A DNA stretch of 64,000 nt from Paenibacillus elgii NBRC 100335 (GTDB lineage Bacteria > Bacillota > Bacilli > Paenibacillales > NBRC-103111): the NCBI RefSeq assembly GCF_004000865.1, contig NZ_BIMB01000003.1, forward strand, positions 124,001 through 188,000. The letters run 5' to 3'. The number at the start of each line of letters is the position of its first letter. Within the stretch, counting starts at the first letter, position 1. The translations under genes were made by a program, and so were the position numbers. The notes beneath the pieces were generated by a model. It saw only the letters and a program-made list of their open reading frames with translations. It was not told the origin of the DNA and made no database searches. This document shows, one piece after another, positions 35,735-43,016 of the stretch.

Positions 35735-36266
35735 TTATTGAGAAATCGAGTCTTTTAAAAAATCCGTAAAACTCACTGAGGATCTGCCAATCAGGTTTTC
35801 CAAAACGGGATTAGTTTGCGAGAAATCTCCCTGTCGACTTGCCTGAAACATACCCGTAAGCATGCCGACCATCGCTTCCGGCAGTCCTCTGGACATCAAG
35901 TGGTCCCGATATTCATCATCCGACACGACAATCCGCCGAATCGGTCGCTCCAAAACCTTGGAAGCAATCGATGCGATTCTATCCATGTCAATCGCCTCGG
36001 AAGCCGTAAGGTGAGGAGTTATACCGTCATATCTCTGCTCTGTCAGGATTACCGCTGTGGCTTCAGCCAACGTGCAGAAGACTTTCGGAATCATCGAAAT
36101 TTCCTTGCCGAACACGAACTCCGCGTTCTTTTAGATCCTGTGCCGTGTTCTCATCACGGACACTTACACCAATATCCCCGGCAGGAACACGCTTGAGAAG
36201 TTCCTCTACGACCTTCCGACCTAATTTTCCATTCGCTCCTGTAACAACAATCATTTCTGCACTCAT
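35735..36266 (-). pseudogene. NmrA-like NAD(P)-binding protein, internally deleted
   Basis: Two pieces in different frames belong to one family. Residues from 36266 down read the Rossmann start (MIVVTGANGKLGRKVVEELL, then RQGNFDDSESLLHV). Residues from about 36080 to 35735 read the C-terminal half (TLAEATAVILTEQRYDG, ITPHLTASEAIDMDRIA). An intact family member has about 285 residues. Roughly 120 middle residues are missing at the junction near 36060-36090, together with the frame. This NmrA/QorB-type reductase is not functional as read. Confidence 0.7.
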
Positions 36267-36624
36267 CCTTTCGTTTGCAAATCAGATAGAGATTTTCTTG
36301 TCATACGATTTTCTTTGTGCAATCATATTCATATAAGTGCATGTTCAAAAAAATCGCGGAATCAGACACAAACAGATCCAGTCGTTTATTTTAAAATCTG
36401 CGAAGCGTATGTTTCCAGGTACGCGAGCAAGATTTTAAAAAACAACGCGGAGGTGTGCAATGGATTTTCAGTAACTTTTGAACAACGGTCTAGCACCAAC
36501 CTCCTAAGTAAAAGATAAAAGGATTGAGTTGTGCAAACAACCTGCAAAAAGCTGTTTTTGTTGTGTTCCCAACATTTTTGTCTTTTTGTCTGTTATTTGA
36601 GTTCAAGAGAAAGAGGGGGGTAAA
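36267..36624. other. Divergent intergenic region, no gene found
   Basis: This region lies between the NmrA remnant and the TetR gene and is A/T-rich. No frame with a ribosome site is present until AGAGGGGGG just before 36625. I see no strong palindrome here. Confidence 0.3.
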
Positions 36625-37218
36625 ATGTCGGTAAATCCCGAGGATCCGCGTGTTAAAAGAACCCGTCAATTGTTCGTGCAGGCTTTTAACGATTTGGTTG
36701 AGAAAAAGAGAAACGTCTATTCCATTTCTGTGCACGATATCACGAATCAAGCAACCATAAATCGAACAACGTTTTATGCACATTTTCAGGATAAATATGA
36801 TTTTCTTGAATATTGGATGACGGAAAAGTTCCAAATGACTATAAGGGATAGACTGCCGGAAGAAACAAAATGCAATGCGGACAATTTGCGAATCCTTATT
36901 CAAACCATATTCGATTTTCTTTTGCGGTTTCAACAATGTAGTACGCCGGGAGACAAGCAGTTTGAAGCGATGTTTGAAAATGCCATGCATCAGGATCTTC
37001 ATCGATTCCTGCTTAAACGGATAAATGAAGTGGATACAAAGGGCTTTTCACAAGAAAAATTGGAAGCTATGGCACTCGTTATCAGTTGGAGCATATTCGG
37101 ATCGGCTTTGCAGTGGAGCCGGAACCCTCAAGATCGCTCAGTGGAAACGATGTTTGAAGAAGTCATTGAGGTTATATCGGTCAATTTGGCCCCTTTTTGG
37201 GAGCGAACAACCAGCTAA
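36625..37218 (+). CDS. TetR/AcrR-family transcriptional regulator
   Basis: This protein of 197 residues has an N-terminal TetR helix-turn-helix (ISVHDITNQATINRTTFYAHFQDKYD) and a C-terminal ligand domain like that of the TetR_C_7 group. GAGGGGGG precedes the ATG. The gene stands alone; its usual target would be an adjacent gene, but both neighbours are decayed (an NmrA-like remnant and an SLH-like remnant). It may now be an orphan regulator. Confidence 0.85.
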   Translation: MSVNPEDPRVKRTRQLFVQAFNDLVEKKRNVYSISVHDITNQATINRTTFYAHFQDKYDFLEYWMTEKFQMTIRDRLPEETKCNADNLRILIQTIFDFLLRFQQCSTPGDKQFEAMFENAMHQDLHRFLLKRINEVDTKGFSQEKLEAMALVISWSIFGSALQWSRNPQDRSVETMFEEVIEVISVNLAPFWERTTS

Positions 37219-37299
37219 AGACACGCCTCGTTGAGACCCGGCAGCTCAATCCTGATCAGCAAAAGACGCTTCAGCATGGATCAATTAAAAAATGAATGA

Positions 37300-37686
37300 A
37301 TGGTTAGGCATTTTGATGAGCCGATCACACGGCAAGAAATGTCCCGTGTGATTGTTCGCGCAACCAATATAGAGTTACAAAAGTCGGAAGTCAGCATGGA
37401 TGACCGGTCGTTCTTGTATAATGCCACCAGGAAGGGGCTCATACAGGGACATGCAAAAGGGGAGCGCAGTTACCGTTATCGAACGGATCAGAAGGTCAAT
37501 GAAGGAGAACAACTGGGCACGGTTTTCAACGCTCAGCCGAAAATCCTTCCGATGCCAGTGGAAATAGGCGGGAACTTGAAGGCTGAAATTACGCAAATAA
37601 TCGTTGTTGATATGAGCAATCCGAAAAGCGCATATTATGAATGGTTTAAAGAGGCTAAAAATGCCAATATTCAAAGTAATGATTGA
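37300..37686 (+). pseudogene. Fragment resembling an S-layer-homology (SLH) protein
   Basis: The first 60 residues carry SLH-like words (DEPITRQEMSRVIVRAT and, later, ATRKGLIQGHAKGER), which usually anchor proteins to the cell wall. There is no signal peptide, and only about one SLH unit is present where proteins normally have three. The rest (EIGGNLKAEITQIIVVDMSN) is not recognised. The following 560 bases have no intact frame. It is most likely the torn end of a surface protein. Confidence 0.4.
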
Positions 37687-37994
37687 TTTCAGGGCCGGAT
37701 GGAATTGTTTCCAAAACCGTGGATCTAAATATTCCTGAAGGGAATCATCTGGTCTCAAGAAAAGTCTGATCAACGGCACGAATCTAGGAGAGGCGGACAC
37801 TGTTTCTGGTAACAAGCTCCAATTGTCAAATGTCTATGGTTCTGCGAAGTGGTTAGATCCTGGGCGTATCTCGCGTAATATAGCCGGGAAAAAAATATAG
37901 AATTTATTCCTGATCGATCAACAGTGGAATAAGGTAAACGAGGTCAACAACAACAATCCTCAAAAGTGATTGCCACACAAGGGGTTTCATTAAT

Positions 37995-38040
37995 TTATAG
38001 ACATATGTACAAAATACGGGTTTTGTGAATATGTCTATAA
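37995..38040. repeat. Long near-perfect palindrome (46 bases)
   Basis: TTATAGACATAT at 37995-38006 pairs exactly with ATATGTCTATAA at 38029-38040. Inside it, ACAAAA at 38009-38014 pairs with TTTTGT at 38021-38026. Only two base pairs are mismatched over a 40-base stem. It lies in a 560-base gene-free stretch and could be a mobile-element end, an operator or a bidirectional terminator. Confidence 0.6.
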
Positions 38041-38059
38041 TGTTTAGATCAGTTCTCAA

Positions 38060-38083
38060 GATTACATAATATTTATTATGTAT
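38060..38083. repeat. Repeated 22-base inverted repeat, copy 1
   Basis: TTACATAATA and TATTATGTAT with a TT spacer lie at 38062-38083. The first 23 bases from 38060 are identical to 39186-39208. The two copies flank the TetR/small-protein pair at 38249-39084. Each lies downstream of a minus-strand gene, so they could be terminators or scars of one insertion event. Confidence 0.55.
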
Positions 38084-38248
38084 ACAAGTACTATTTTTAT
38101 AATTTTATCTCCAGTGCTTGTTTCCGACTATTTGCTTTCCTTCATGATCGATTTGTATATTGGAAAATCCAGCGCCCGTATTGGTGCTGTGACAAACAAT
38201 CCGGAAATTTTTAACTTGCAGCTCGACCTCGCATACTTTTTCATGGCT

Positions 38249-38410
38249 TCAAAGTGAAGCAGCTACTTCGCTTTTACTCCAATTGGCATGCAAATAGTTC
38301 AAATAAGCTTCATCATCTTTGCGGTATAAGAAAACTAAGCCGACCCCAATCATGATGAGACTCGATACGGTTCCAATAATGTTTAACACGATTTCCCCTG
38401 TTCGTTTCAT
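38249..38410 (-). CDS. Small membrane protein (53 residues), DUF4064-like
   Basis: This small protein begins MKRTGEIVLNIIGTV and has one clear hydrophobic helix (about 8-30) followed by a short charged tail. The opening resembles DUF4064 proteins, which are usually twice as long, so it may be shortened. The frame is open upstream to 38476, but GGAGG about 7 bases before 38410 decides the start. A TGAATGAAT/ATTCATTCG palindrome lies 44 bases upstream, so it is probably repressed by the TetR protein encoded next door. Confidence 0.6.
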   Translation of the reverse strand: MKRTGEIVLNIIGTVSSLIMIGVGLVFLYRKDDEAYLNYLHANWSKSEVAASL

Positions 38411-38453
38411 GTTTGAACCTCCATTGTAATATTGTTTTTTCCTTGCAAGCATA

Positions 38454-38479
38454 TGAATGAATAATTTAAAATTCATTCG
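38454..38479 (-). promoter_or_regulatory. Probable TetR operator upstream of small membrane gene
   Basis: TGAATGAAT at 38454-38462 and ATTCATTCG at 38471-38479 are separated by 8 bases. The same arms occur upstream of the TetR gene (39103-39129). The arms resemble the TGAATGA/TCATTCA site known for Bacillus FadR, a TetR-family repressor. A TTGCTC hexamer just upstream on the minus strand could be the -35. Confidence 0.6.
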
Positions 38480-38511
38480 TATCAGAGCAAAAAAGACTGC
38501 GAGTATGCATC

Positions 38512-39084
38512 CTATTTTTTGAAATCCGTTAAGCCTTTCATGATAAACTCCGCCATATACTGTATCAACTGCGGAAAATATTGTACCCCGATTTCTTCCT
38601 TGTGTGAATCGATATAGGCGAGCGAGTCAAAAAAGGCGGACAAAAGCTCATCATCGATATCCTGCCGGATGGCTCCCTCAGCTTTCCATTTTTTAAATAA
38701 TCCAGCGTATAAGCTGCGGATGGAATCATCATCCCCCTTGACTTCTTCATAATAGTGTTCCAGTTCCCGGAAAAGATCCCGGTTATACCATTCCTTCAGT
38801 ATTTTATTTGAGGTCATAGCACTGATGTTCTGCTCCACGATTTGTCTCACAAGCGCAACGGGATCTTGATTCATGTCAAGGGATTCGATAATATGCTTTT
38901 TAAACTTCTCGTTTTCTTTCATATAGGTCTCAAAGAACAATTTCTCTTTTGAGGAATAGTAATTATAAAAAGTACCCACCGCTATTCCCGCCATTTTCGC
39001 AATGTCTGAGATATTCGTGTCTTTGAATCCTTTGGAATGGAACAATTCCCGACCGCAATCATAGATGAGCTTTTTTTTATCCAT
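38512..39084 (-). CDS. TetR/AcrR-family transcriptional repressor
   Basis: This protein of 190 residues has a classic TetR helix-turn-helix (TNISDIAKMAGIAVGTFYNYYSSKEKLF). The frame could start at 39126, but that ATG lies inside the operator palindrome. AGAGG about 11 bases before 39084 favours the MDKKKLIYDCG start. The C-terminal ligand domain is not recognised in detail. It is followed by the small membrane gene on the same strand. Matching palindromes before both genes suggest self-repression and control of the small gene. Confidence 0.85.
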   Translation of the reverse strand: MDKKKLIYDCGRELFHSKGFKDTNISDIAKMAGIAVGTFYNYYSSKEKLFFETYMKENEKFKKHIIESLDMNQDPVALVRQIVEQNISAMTSNKILKEWYNRDLFRELEHYYEEVKGDDDSIRSLYAGLFKKWKAEGAIRQDIDDELLSAFFDSLAYIDSHKEEIGVQYFPQLIQYMAEFIMKGLTDFKK

Positions 39085-39102
39085 TTGGTAACGAACCTCT
39101 TC

Positions 39103-39162
39103 TGAATGAATTTTATTTTTATTCATTCATATTAGATCATAGTTGTTGTATTTTTTTGTCAA
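39103..39162 (-). promoter_or_regulatory. Promoter and operator of the tetR-like gene
   Basis: On the minus strand, TTGACA at 39162-39157 is a perfect -35 hexamer; TATGAT or TGATCT follow as possible -10 elements. Downstream of it, TGAATGAAT (39103-39111) and ATTCATTCA (39121-39129) form a 9-base-arm palindrome with a 9-base spacer. A repressor bound there would block elongation from its own promoter. Confidence 0.55.
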
Positions 39163-39185
39163 GCTTCAGCAAAATTAACATTTTA

Positions 39186-39209
39186 GATTACATAATATTT
39201 ATTATGTAA
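39186..39209. repeat. Repeated 22-base inverted repeat, copy 2
   Basis: TTACATAATA and TATTATGTAA are separated by TT at 39188-39209, a perfect 10-base inverted repeat. It shares 23 identical bases with copy 1 at 38060-38082, 1126 bases away. It lies 45 bases past the stop of the amine oxidase gene. Confidence 0.6.
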
Positions 39210-39253
39210 ACAATTATTCGATACCGTATCAACTGTAGTCGTCTCTATCGTTT

Positions 39254-40831
39254 CTACTGGGTTCTTGGCAAGTTGCTTACTTGAACAGCAACCCGAATGC
39301 CAGATTCTATCGCCCCTTGTATCCATCCGTGAGTAAGGCTTGTATGTTCCCCGGCGAAATGAACACGTCCTTCAGGGGTTGCGATAAACGGGTGCAGCGC
39401 CGTTTGTTGGCCCGGACTGAACATCGTCCAATCTCCGCAAGAATACGGGTTTTGGGCCCAACTATAGGAGAATCCTCTCACAAATTCTCGATAAACGACA
39501 TCCCCATGGATCGCTTTAAGGTTCATTAAGGCATACCGAATGCGCTCTTCGTTCGATTGACCGTCCCACGGCATAACATCGTTTCCCATGGTATAGCTTG
39601 CCAAAAGGATAGCCGGCCCCGGTTTGCCGATTCCATGGCTCGGATAATAGGCGAATCGGATCGGCAGGTCCGTTATCGTTCTGCCCCCATATTGGCCGGA
39701 TCTTTCCCAGAACCTGCTTTTGAATTCCAGCCCGATTTTAGTAGCGCTCGAATAGTTCAGCTCCCGAATTGCTTTCCATTTCTGGTGCGAGAAAGAATGC
39801 CGGGGTTCTACTTCGACGAGTTTCAACACGGTAAACGGAATGGACACTATCGCAATGTCACCTGATATAGAATATCGATCCGATGATTTTTCATCAACCC
39901 CTTCGATTGTCACTCCGGCCGAATGTTGAACAAGCCTGGTCATTCTCCGCTGAAACATAATGTCTTCATGCAATTTGGGAAGAAAGGCCCGCGGCAGCAG
40001 ATCGTTGCCTCCCACAATCTCATAAAAGCGTTGCCGTAGTAATGGCATAAAAAATCGCAAAGTTTCCAAAAAAGATCGCTCCATCAATCCTTCCATACCG
40101 AGAAGTACTCCGATCATCTCGATGGCCCCTTCGGATAGTCCGACTCCGAAGGAATGAGGACCATATTTTAAAAAAGCGTACAGCGAATAGCGATCGAGAT
40201 TCTTAACGGTCGAAGGCCAATGGTGAGCCGGATCTTGATTGATAAAATCAAAGATGGGCTGTACCGCCATTTCGAGCAATTGTTGAGCGGTTTTTCCCCT
40301 TTCTTGAGGGGCGACCGGGTATTGGAGGACATCCGGCCGATGAAGATAACTGGACAGCTTTGTTTTAATCCCGTTCACATAGATAATGTCATTTGGCGTT
40401 TCGTTAATAAACGGTTCAAGCGGCAGATTGAATTTCCGAATATACTCCATGACTAAATAATGAGATTCGGGGATGCGCATGGCTCCTGCGTTCAAATACA
40501 ATCCATTCGTAAACGGGGCCCGCAAGGTGTAGACACGTCCTCCGACCCGGCTGTCCGCCTCTATGATTTTGACGTTATGCCCCGCATCCTTCAGCAGAGA
40601 AGCTGCGACAAGCCCTGCCAAGCCTGCACCTACGACGACGATGTTTTTCGGGACTCTGGTTTTTCGGAGCCCGTGCCTGATAATTTCGATCATTTCGTTC
40701 GGAGAAAGTGAAGTTGGGATTGTGGATGATATGTTTGAAGCACCTCCAACACTGTCGTTTCCCGCTCCGCGCACGCTAACGCGGTCCTCCCCGCGCTGTC
40801 GCAACAGCTTTCGCATGGCCCCGACGCTCAA
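39254..40831 (-). CDS. Flavin amine oxidase (L-amino-acid oxidase-like)
   Basis: This protein of 525 residues has a dinucleotide motif near residue 67 (VVVGAGLAGLVAASLLKDAGH), the FAD ribose/GG segment (ADSRVGGRVYTLR) and the C-terminal FAD motif (VHFAGEHTSLTHGWIQGAIESG). These place it with monoamine and L-amino-acid oxidases, which make a keto acid or aldehyde, ammonia and H2O2. No signal peptide is seen. TTG at 40831 is preferred, with AAGG 11 bases before it; ATG at 40816 is the alternative. It follows the sulfite-oxidase-like gene closely. A role in feeding keto acids to the leucine operon is only inference. Confidence 0.85.
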   Translation of the reverse strand: MSVGAMRKLLRQRGEDRVSVRGAGNDSVGGASNISSTIPTSLSPNEMIEIIRHGLRKTRVPKNIVVVGAGLAGLVAASLLKDAGHNVKIIEADSRVGGRVYTLRAPFTNGLYLNAGAMRIPESHYLVMEYIRKFNLPLEPFINETPNDIIYVNGIKTKLSSYLHRPDVLQYPVAPQERGKTAQQLLEMAVQPIFDFINQDPAHHWPSTVKNLDRYSLYAFLKYGPHSFGVGLSEGAIEMIGVLLGMEGLMERSFLETLRFFMPLLRQRFYEIVGGNDLLPRAFLPKLHEDIMFQRRMTRLVQHSAGVTIEGVDEKSSDRYSISGDIAIVSIPFTVLKLVEVEPRHSFSHQKWKAIRELNYSSATKIGLEFKSRFWERSGQYGGRTITDLPIRFAYYPSHGIGKPGPAILLASYTMGNDVMPWDGQSNEERIRYALMNLKAIHGDVVYREFVRGFSYSWAQNPYSCGDWTMFSPGQQTALHPFIATPEGRVHFAGEHTSLTHGWIQGAIESGIRVAVQVSNLPRTQ

Positions 40832-40839
40832 TTCTTACT

Positions 40840-40977
40840 CTACCTTGACATGTACGACGGAATATAAGCGTTATATCCGTATCCTTTTCGATTCCATTTG
40901 GCTGCTGCCGGTTGAACGAATCCGAATGAATCCGTCGCTCTCGACATCATCGTATATTCTCCCTTTTGATCCGCGAG
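40840..40977 (-). pseudogene. Continuation of the sulfite-oxidase-like frame beyond the TGA
   Basis: This stretch of 45 codons plus a TAG stop stays in the frame of the upstream gene and encodes the expected family end (LADQKGEYTMMSRATDSFGF, then VQPAAAKWNRKGYGYNA). The match of content and frame shows that the original protein ended at 40840, 9 bases before the amine oxidase start codon. Confidence 0.75.
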
Positions 40978-41970
40978 TCAGGTATAGTTCCAAAATGTCC
41001 AGCTGTACGCATTTTGCGACGCAGGTTGAACAACGGCGGGTCTCCAATTCTCCCCTCCGTCCGTCGAGATCTCAACATGTTTAATCCAACCTGTTCCTGT
41101 CCAGGCCAATCCGTAAATTTGATGCATCCCTTTGTCTAGCACACTGCGATTTAACGGTTGCTGAATGATGGAATTCACCTGGATGGTTGTCACGGGGGTT
41201 TTCCTTGTATCGCTGTCTTTTTCCGGATAATACATATAATCGATGTCCTGAAAAGGGCCGTTAAAATGATTGCGGATGACGATAATGCTTCGGAGCCATT
41301 TGACGGAAGCCATGGCGTACCATTGGGGTACAATTAACCGAAACGGATATCCGTGCTTGTATGGTATCGGTTCCCCATTTAACGCATAAGCAATTAACGT
41401 ATCCGGATGCATTGCTTTTCCCAAAGGAAGGCTTCTTGCAAATACGAACTCTCCTTCCAGGTCGGGGCGTCTCCCGGAATCGTGTCCTTCAAATACGACT
41501 TCCTTTGCGGACGCTTGCAATCCGGTCAAGCGGAGCAGGTCTCTTAACGCGACTCCTCTCCATACACCTTGGCTAATGGCTCCAGCTCCCCATTGTTCGC
41601 CAAATACTTTCGGCCGAAAAAGTCCTCTGTTATTTCCTGCACACTCCAAAGGCACGGTCAATTCTTTAGACGGCATACGGAGCAGTTCTTCATATTGGAA
41701 GGTTCGAGGTTTTTGTACTTCACCACCTACAGAAAGCACAAACGATTGCCCGGTAATACGAGGATAAGCAAAATGATTCCTTAAATAAAAGCAGGCTTCC
41801 GGCGTAATCGCCGCAGAAACAAAATGGATCGGATGTTCCTGAATTTCCGGAATCAGACTTCGAGTAATCGGATAAGGCTTTAGGATAGGTGAATGCAATG
41901 GTACCACCCCAAACCAATGTATATGAAGGTACCGTAAAAATGATGATAAGGCCACCCCGCTTACAGCCAC
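40978..41970 (-). CDS. Sulfite-oxidase-like molybdopterin oxidoreductase, cut by in-frame TGA
   Basis: The molybdopterin domain is clear. It has KPYPITRSLIPE near the start, the Mo-ligand Cys110 in VPLECAGNNRG, and the GYPFRLIVPQWYAMASVKWL stretch. A C-terminal dimerisation domain begins at about residue 245. The frame stops at a TGA (40978-40980) where the family has Trp (WNYT-stop). The same frame continues past it with RATDSFGFVQPAAAKW to a TAG at 40840. So this is a nonsense mutation, a sequence error or a readthrough site. It begins with GTG 6 bases after the LysR gene. No Tat signal is seen, though the first 25 residues are hydrophobic. Confidence 0.75.
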   Translation of the reverse strand: MAVSGVALSSFLRYLHIHWFGVVPLHSPILKPYPITRSLIPEIQEHPIHFVSAAITPEACFYLRNHFAYPRITGQSFVLSVGGEVQKPRTFQYEELLRMPSKELTVPLECAGNNRGLFRPKVFGEQWGAGAISQGVWRGVALRDLLRLTGLQASAKEVVFEGHDSGRRPDLEGEFVFARSLPLGKAMHPDTLIAYALNGEPIPYKHGYPFRLIVPQWYAMASVKWLRSIIVIRNHFNGPFQDIDYMYYPEKDSDTRKTPVTTIQVNSIIQQPLNRSVLDKGMHQIYGLAWTGTGWIKHVEISTDGGENWRPAVVQPASQNAYSWTFWNYT

Positions 41971-41976
41971 TGCCCA

Positions 41977-42870
41977 TCATCCCGGCTGATTCGGCGGATT
42001 GGCCTGGATATAGGCAATAAACTCCCGGGATGCATAAGAAAGGTATTTATCCCGGGGATAAATAAGCGCCAGCTCCCAAGCCATCTGCGGATGGGAAATC
42101 GAAACGGGATGAACGGCAAGATGATGCAAACGGCTCGCCATTGATCGGGGGATCAATGAAATTCCTAATTGAGACGCCACCATCTCGCAGCAAAAATCCC
42201 ATAGGGAGGTCATATGAGCCACCTCGGGTTCGAATCCGGCCTGCAGGCACGCTTGCCAAACCACGTCATGAAGGGCGAATTCCTTGGTGAACAGAATAAA
42301 CGGTTCATTCTTCAATTCGGCTAAACGAACAGATGTTCTTCCGGCAAGCCAGTGCTGACGGCTTACAATGACAACCAGCTCTTCAGCTAACAAGGAAACG
42401 GTTTCATACCGCCGCGTGTTCACCGGCAGCACCGTGACTCCAAAATCGATATTTCCTTGCTCCATCTGCAGTTCTACCTGTTTCGCACTGTATTCTATCA
42501 TTTGAATCTCAATTCCGGGATATCTTTCCTTGAATCCGGCAATGATGTTCGGGAACAACAACGCGCTGATGGTAGGCATGATTCCCATTTTCACGCTTCC
42601 TCTTTGCACTTGAACCAGCTCATGAACCGAAGAAGTTAGCTCCTCCAGCAGCTGTAAAATGTTCAAAGCTTTCTCATGAACCAGCTTTCCTGTATCCGTG
42701 AGTACAACCTCCCTCTCGGAACGGTCAAGCAAAGTAACGCCCAACTCGTCTTCCAGACTTTTGATCATCTTGCTGATGGATGGCTGAGAAACAAACAGAA
42801 CCTGCGAAGCTTTTGTAAAATTTTTATGCTTGGCCACCTCTGCAAAATAGTGAAGCTGTCTAATATCCAT
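41977..42870 (-). CDS. LysR-family transcriptional regulator
   Basis: The N-terminal helix-turn-helix is canonical (MDIRQLHYFAEVAKHKNFT, then ASQVLFVSQPSISKMIKSLE). The periplasmic-binding-like effector domain follows and resembles the CidR/CitR branch. The frame opens at 42921, but the conserved protein starts with the Met at 42870. It is transcribed in the same direction as the sulfite-oxidase-like and amine oxidase genes, which start 6 bases after it, so all three may form one operon. Confidence 0.88.
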   Translation of the reverse strand: MDIRQLHYFAEVAKHKNFTKASQVLFVSQPSISKMIKSLEDELGVTLLDRSEREVVLTDTGKLVHEKALNILQLLEELTSSVHELVQVQRGSVKMGIMPTISALLFPNIIAGFKERYPGIEIQMIEYSAKQVELQMEQGNIDFGVTVLPVNTRRYETVSLLAEELVVIVSRQHWLAGRTSVRLAELKNEPFILFTKEFALHDVVWQACLQAGFEPEVAHMTSLWDFCCEMVASQLGISLIPRSMASRLHHLAVHPVSISHPQMAWELALIYPRDKYLSYASREFIAYIQANPPNQPG

Positions 42871-42958
42871 CCGACCCGGGTCTGCCTCCTTCCCCTCTAG
42901 GCAAAGCGGTCTCCAAACCATTCCTTCTCCGGTACAAGATTATGATATGCCGTGCACG

Positions 42959-43000
42959 CAAAAAACAGCACCGAAGCGCTTCGAAACGCTTGGTACTGTT
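42959..43000 (-). terminator. Terminator of the leucine catabolic operon
   Basis: On the minus strand AACAG-T-ACC-AAGCG pairs with CGCTT-C-GGT-G-CTGTT (one bulge) around a TTTCGAAG loop, followed by six T. It lies 17 bases past the stop of the carboxyltransferase gene and separates the long operon from the LysR gene. Confidence 0.8.
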
Positions 43001-43016
43001 CGGAAATGCCGGCGAA

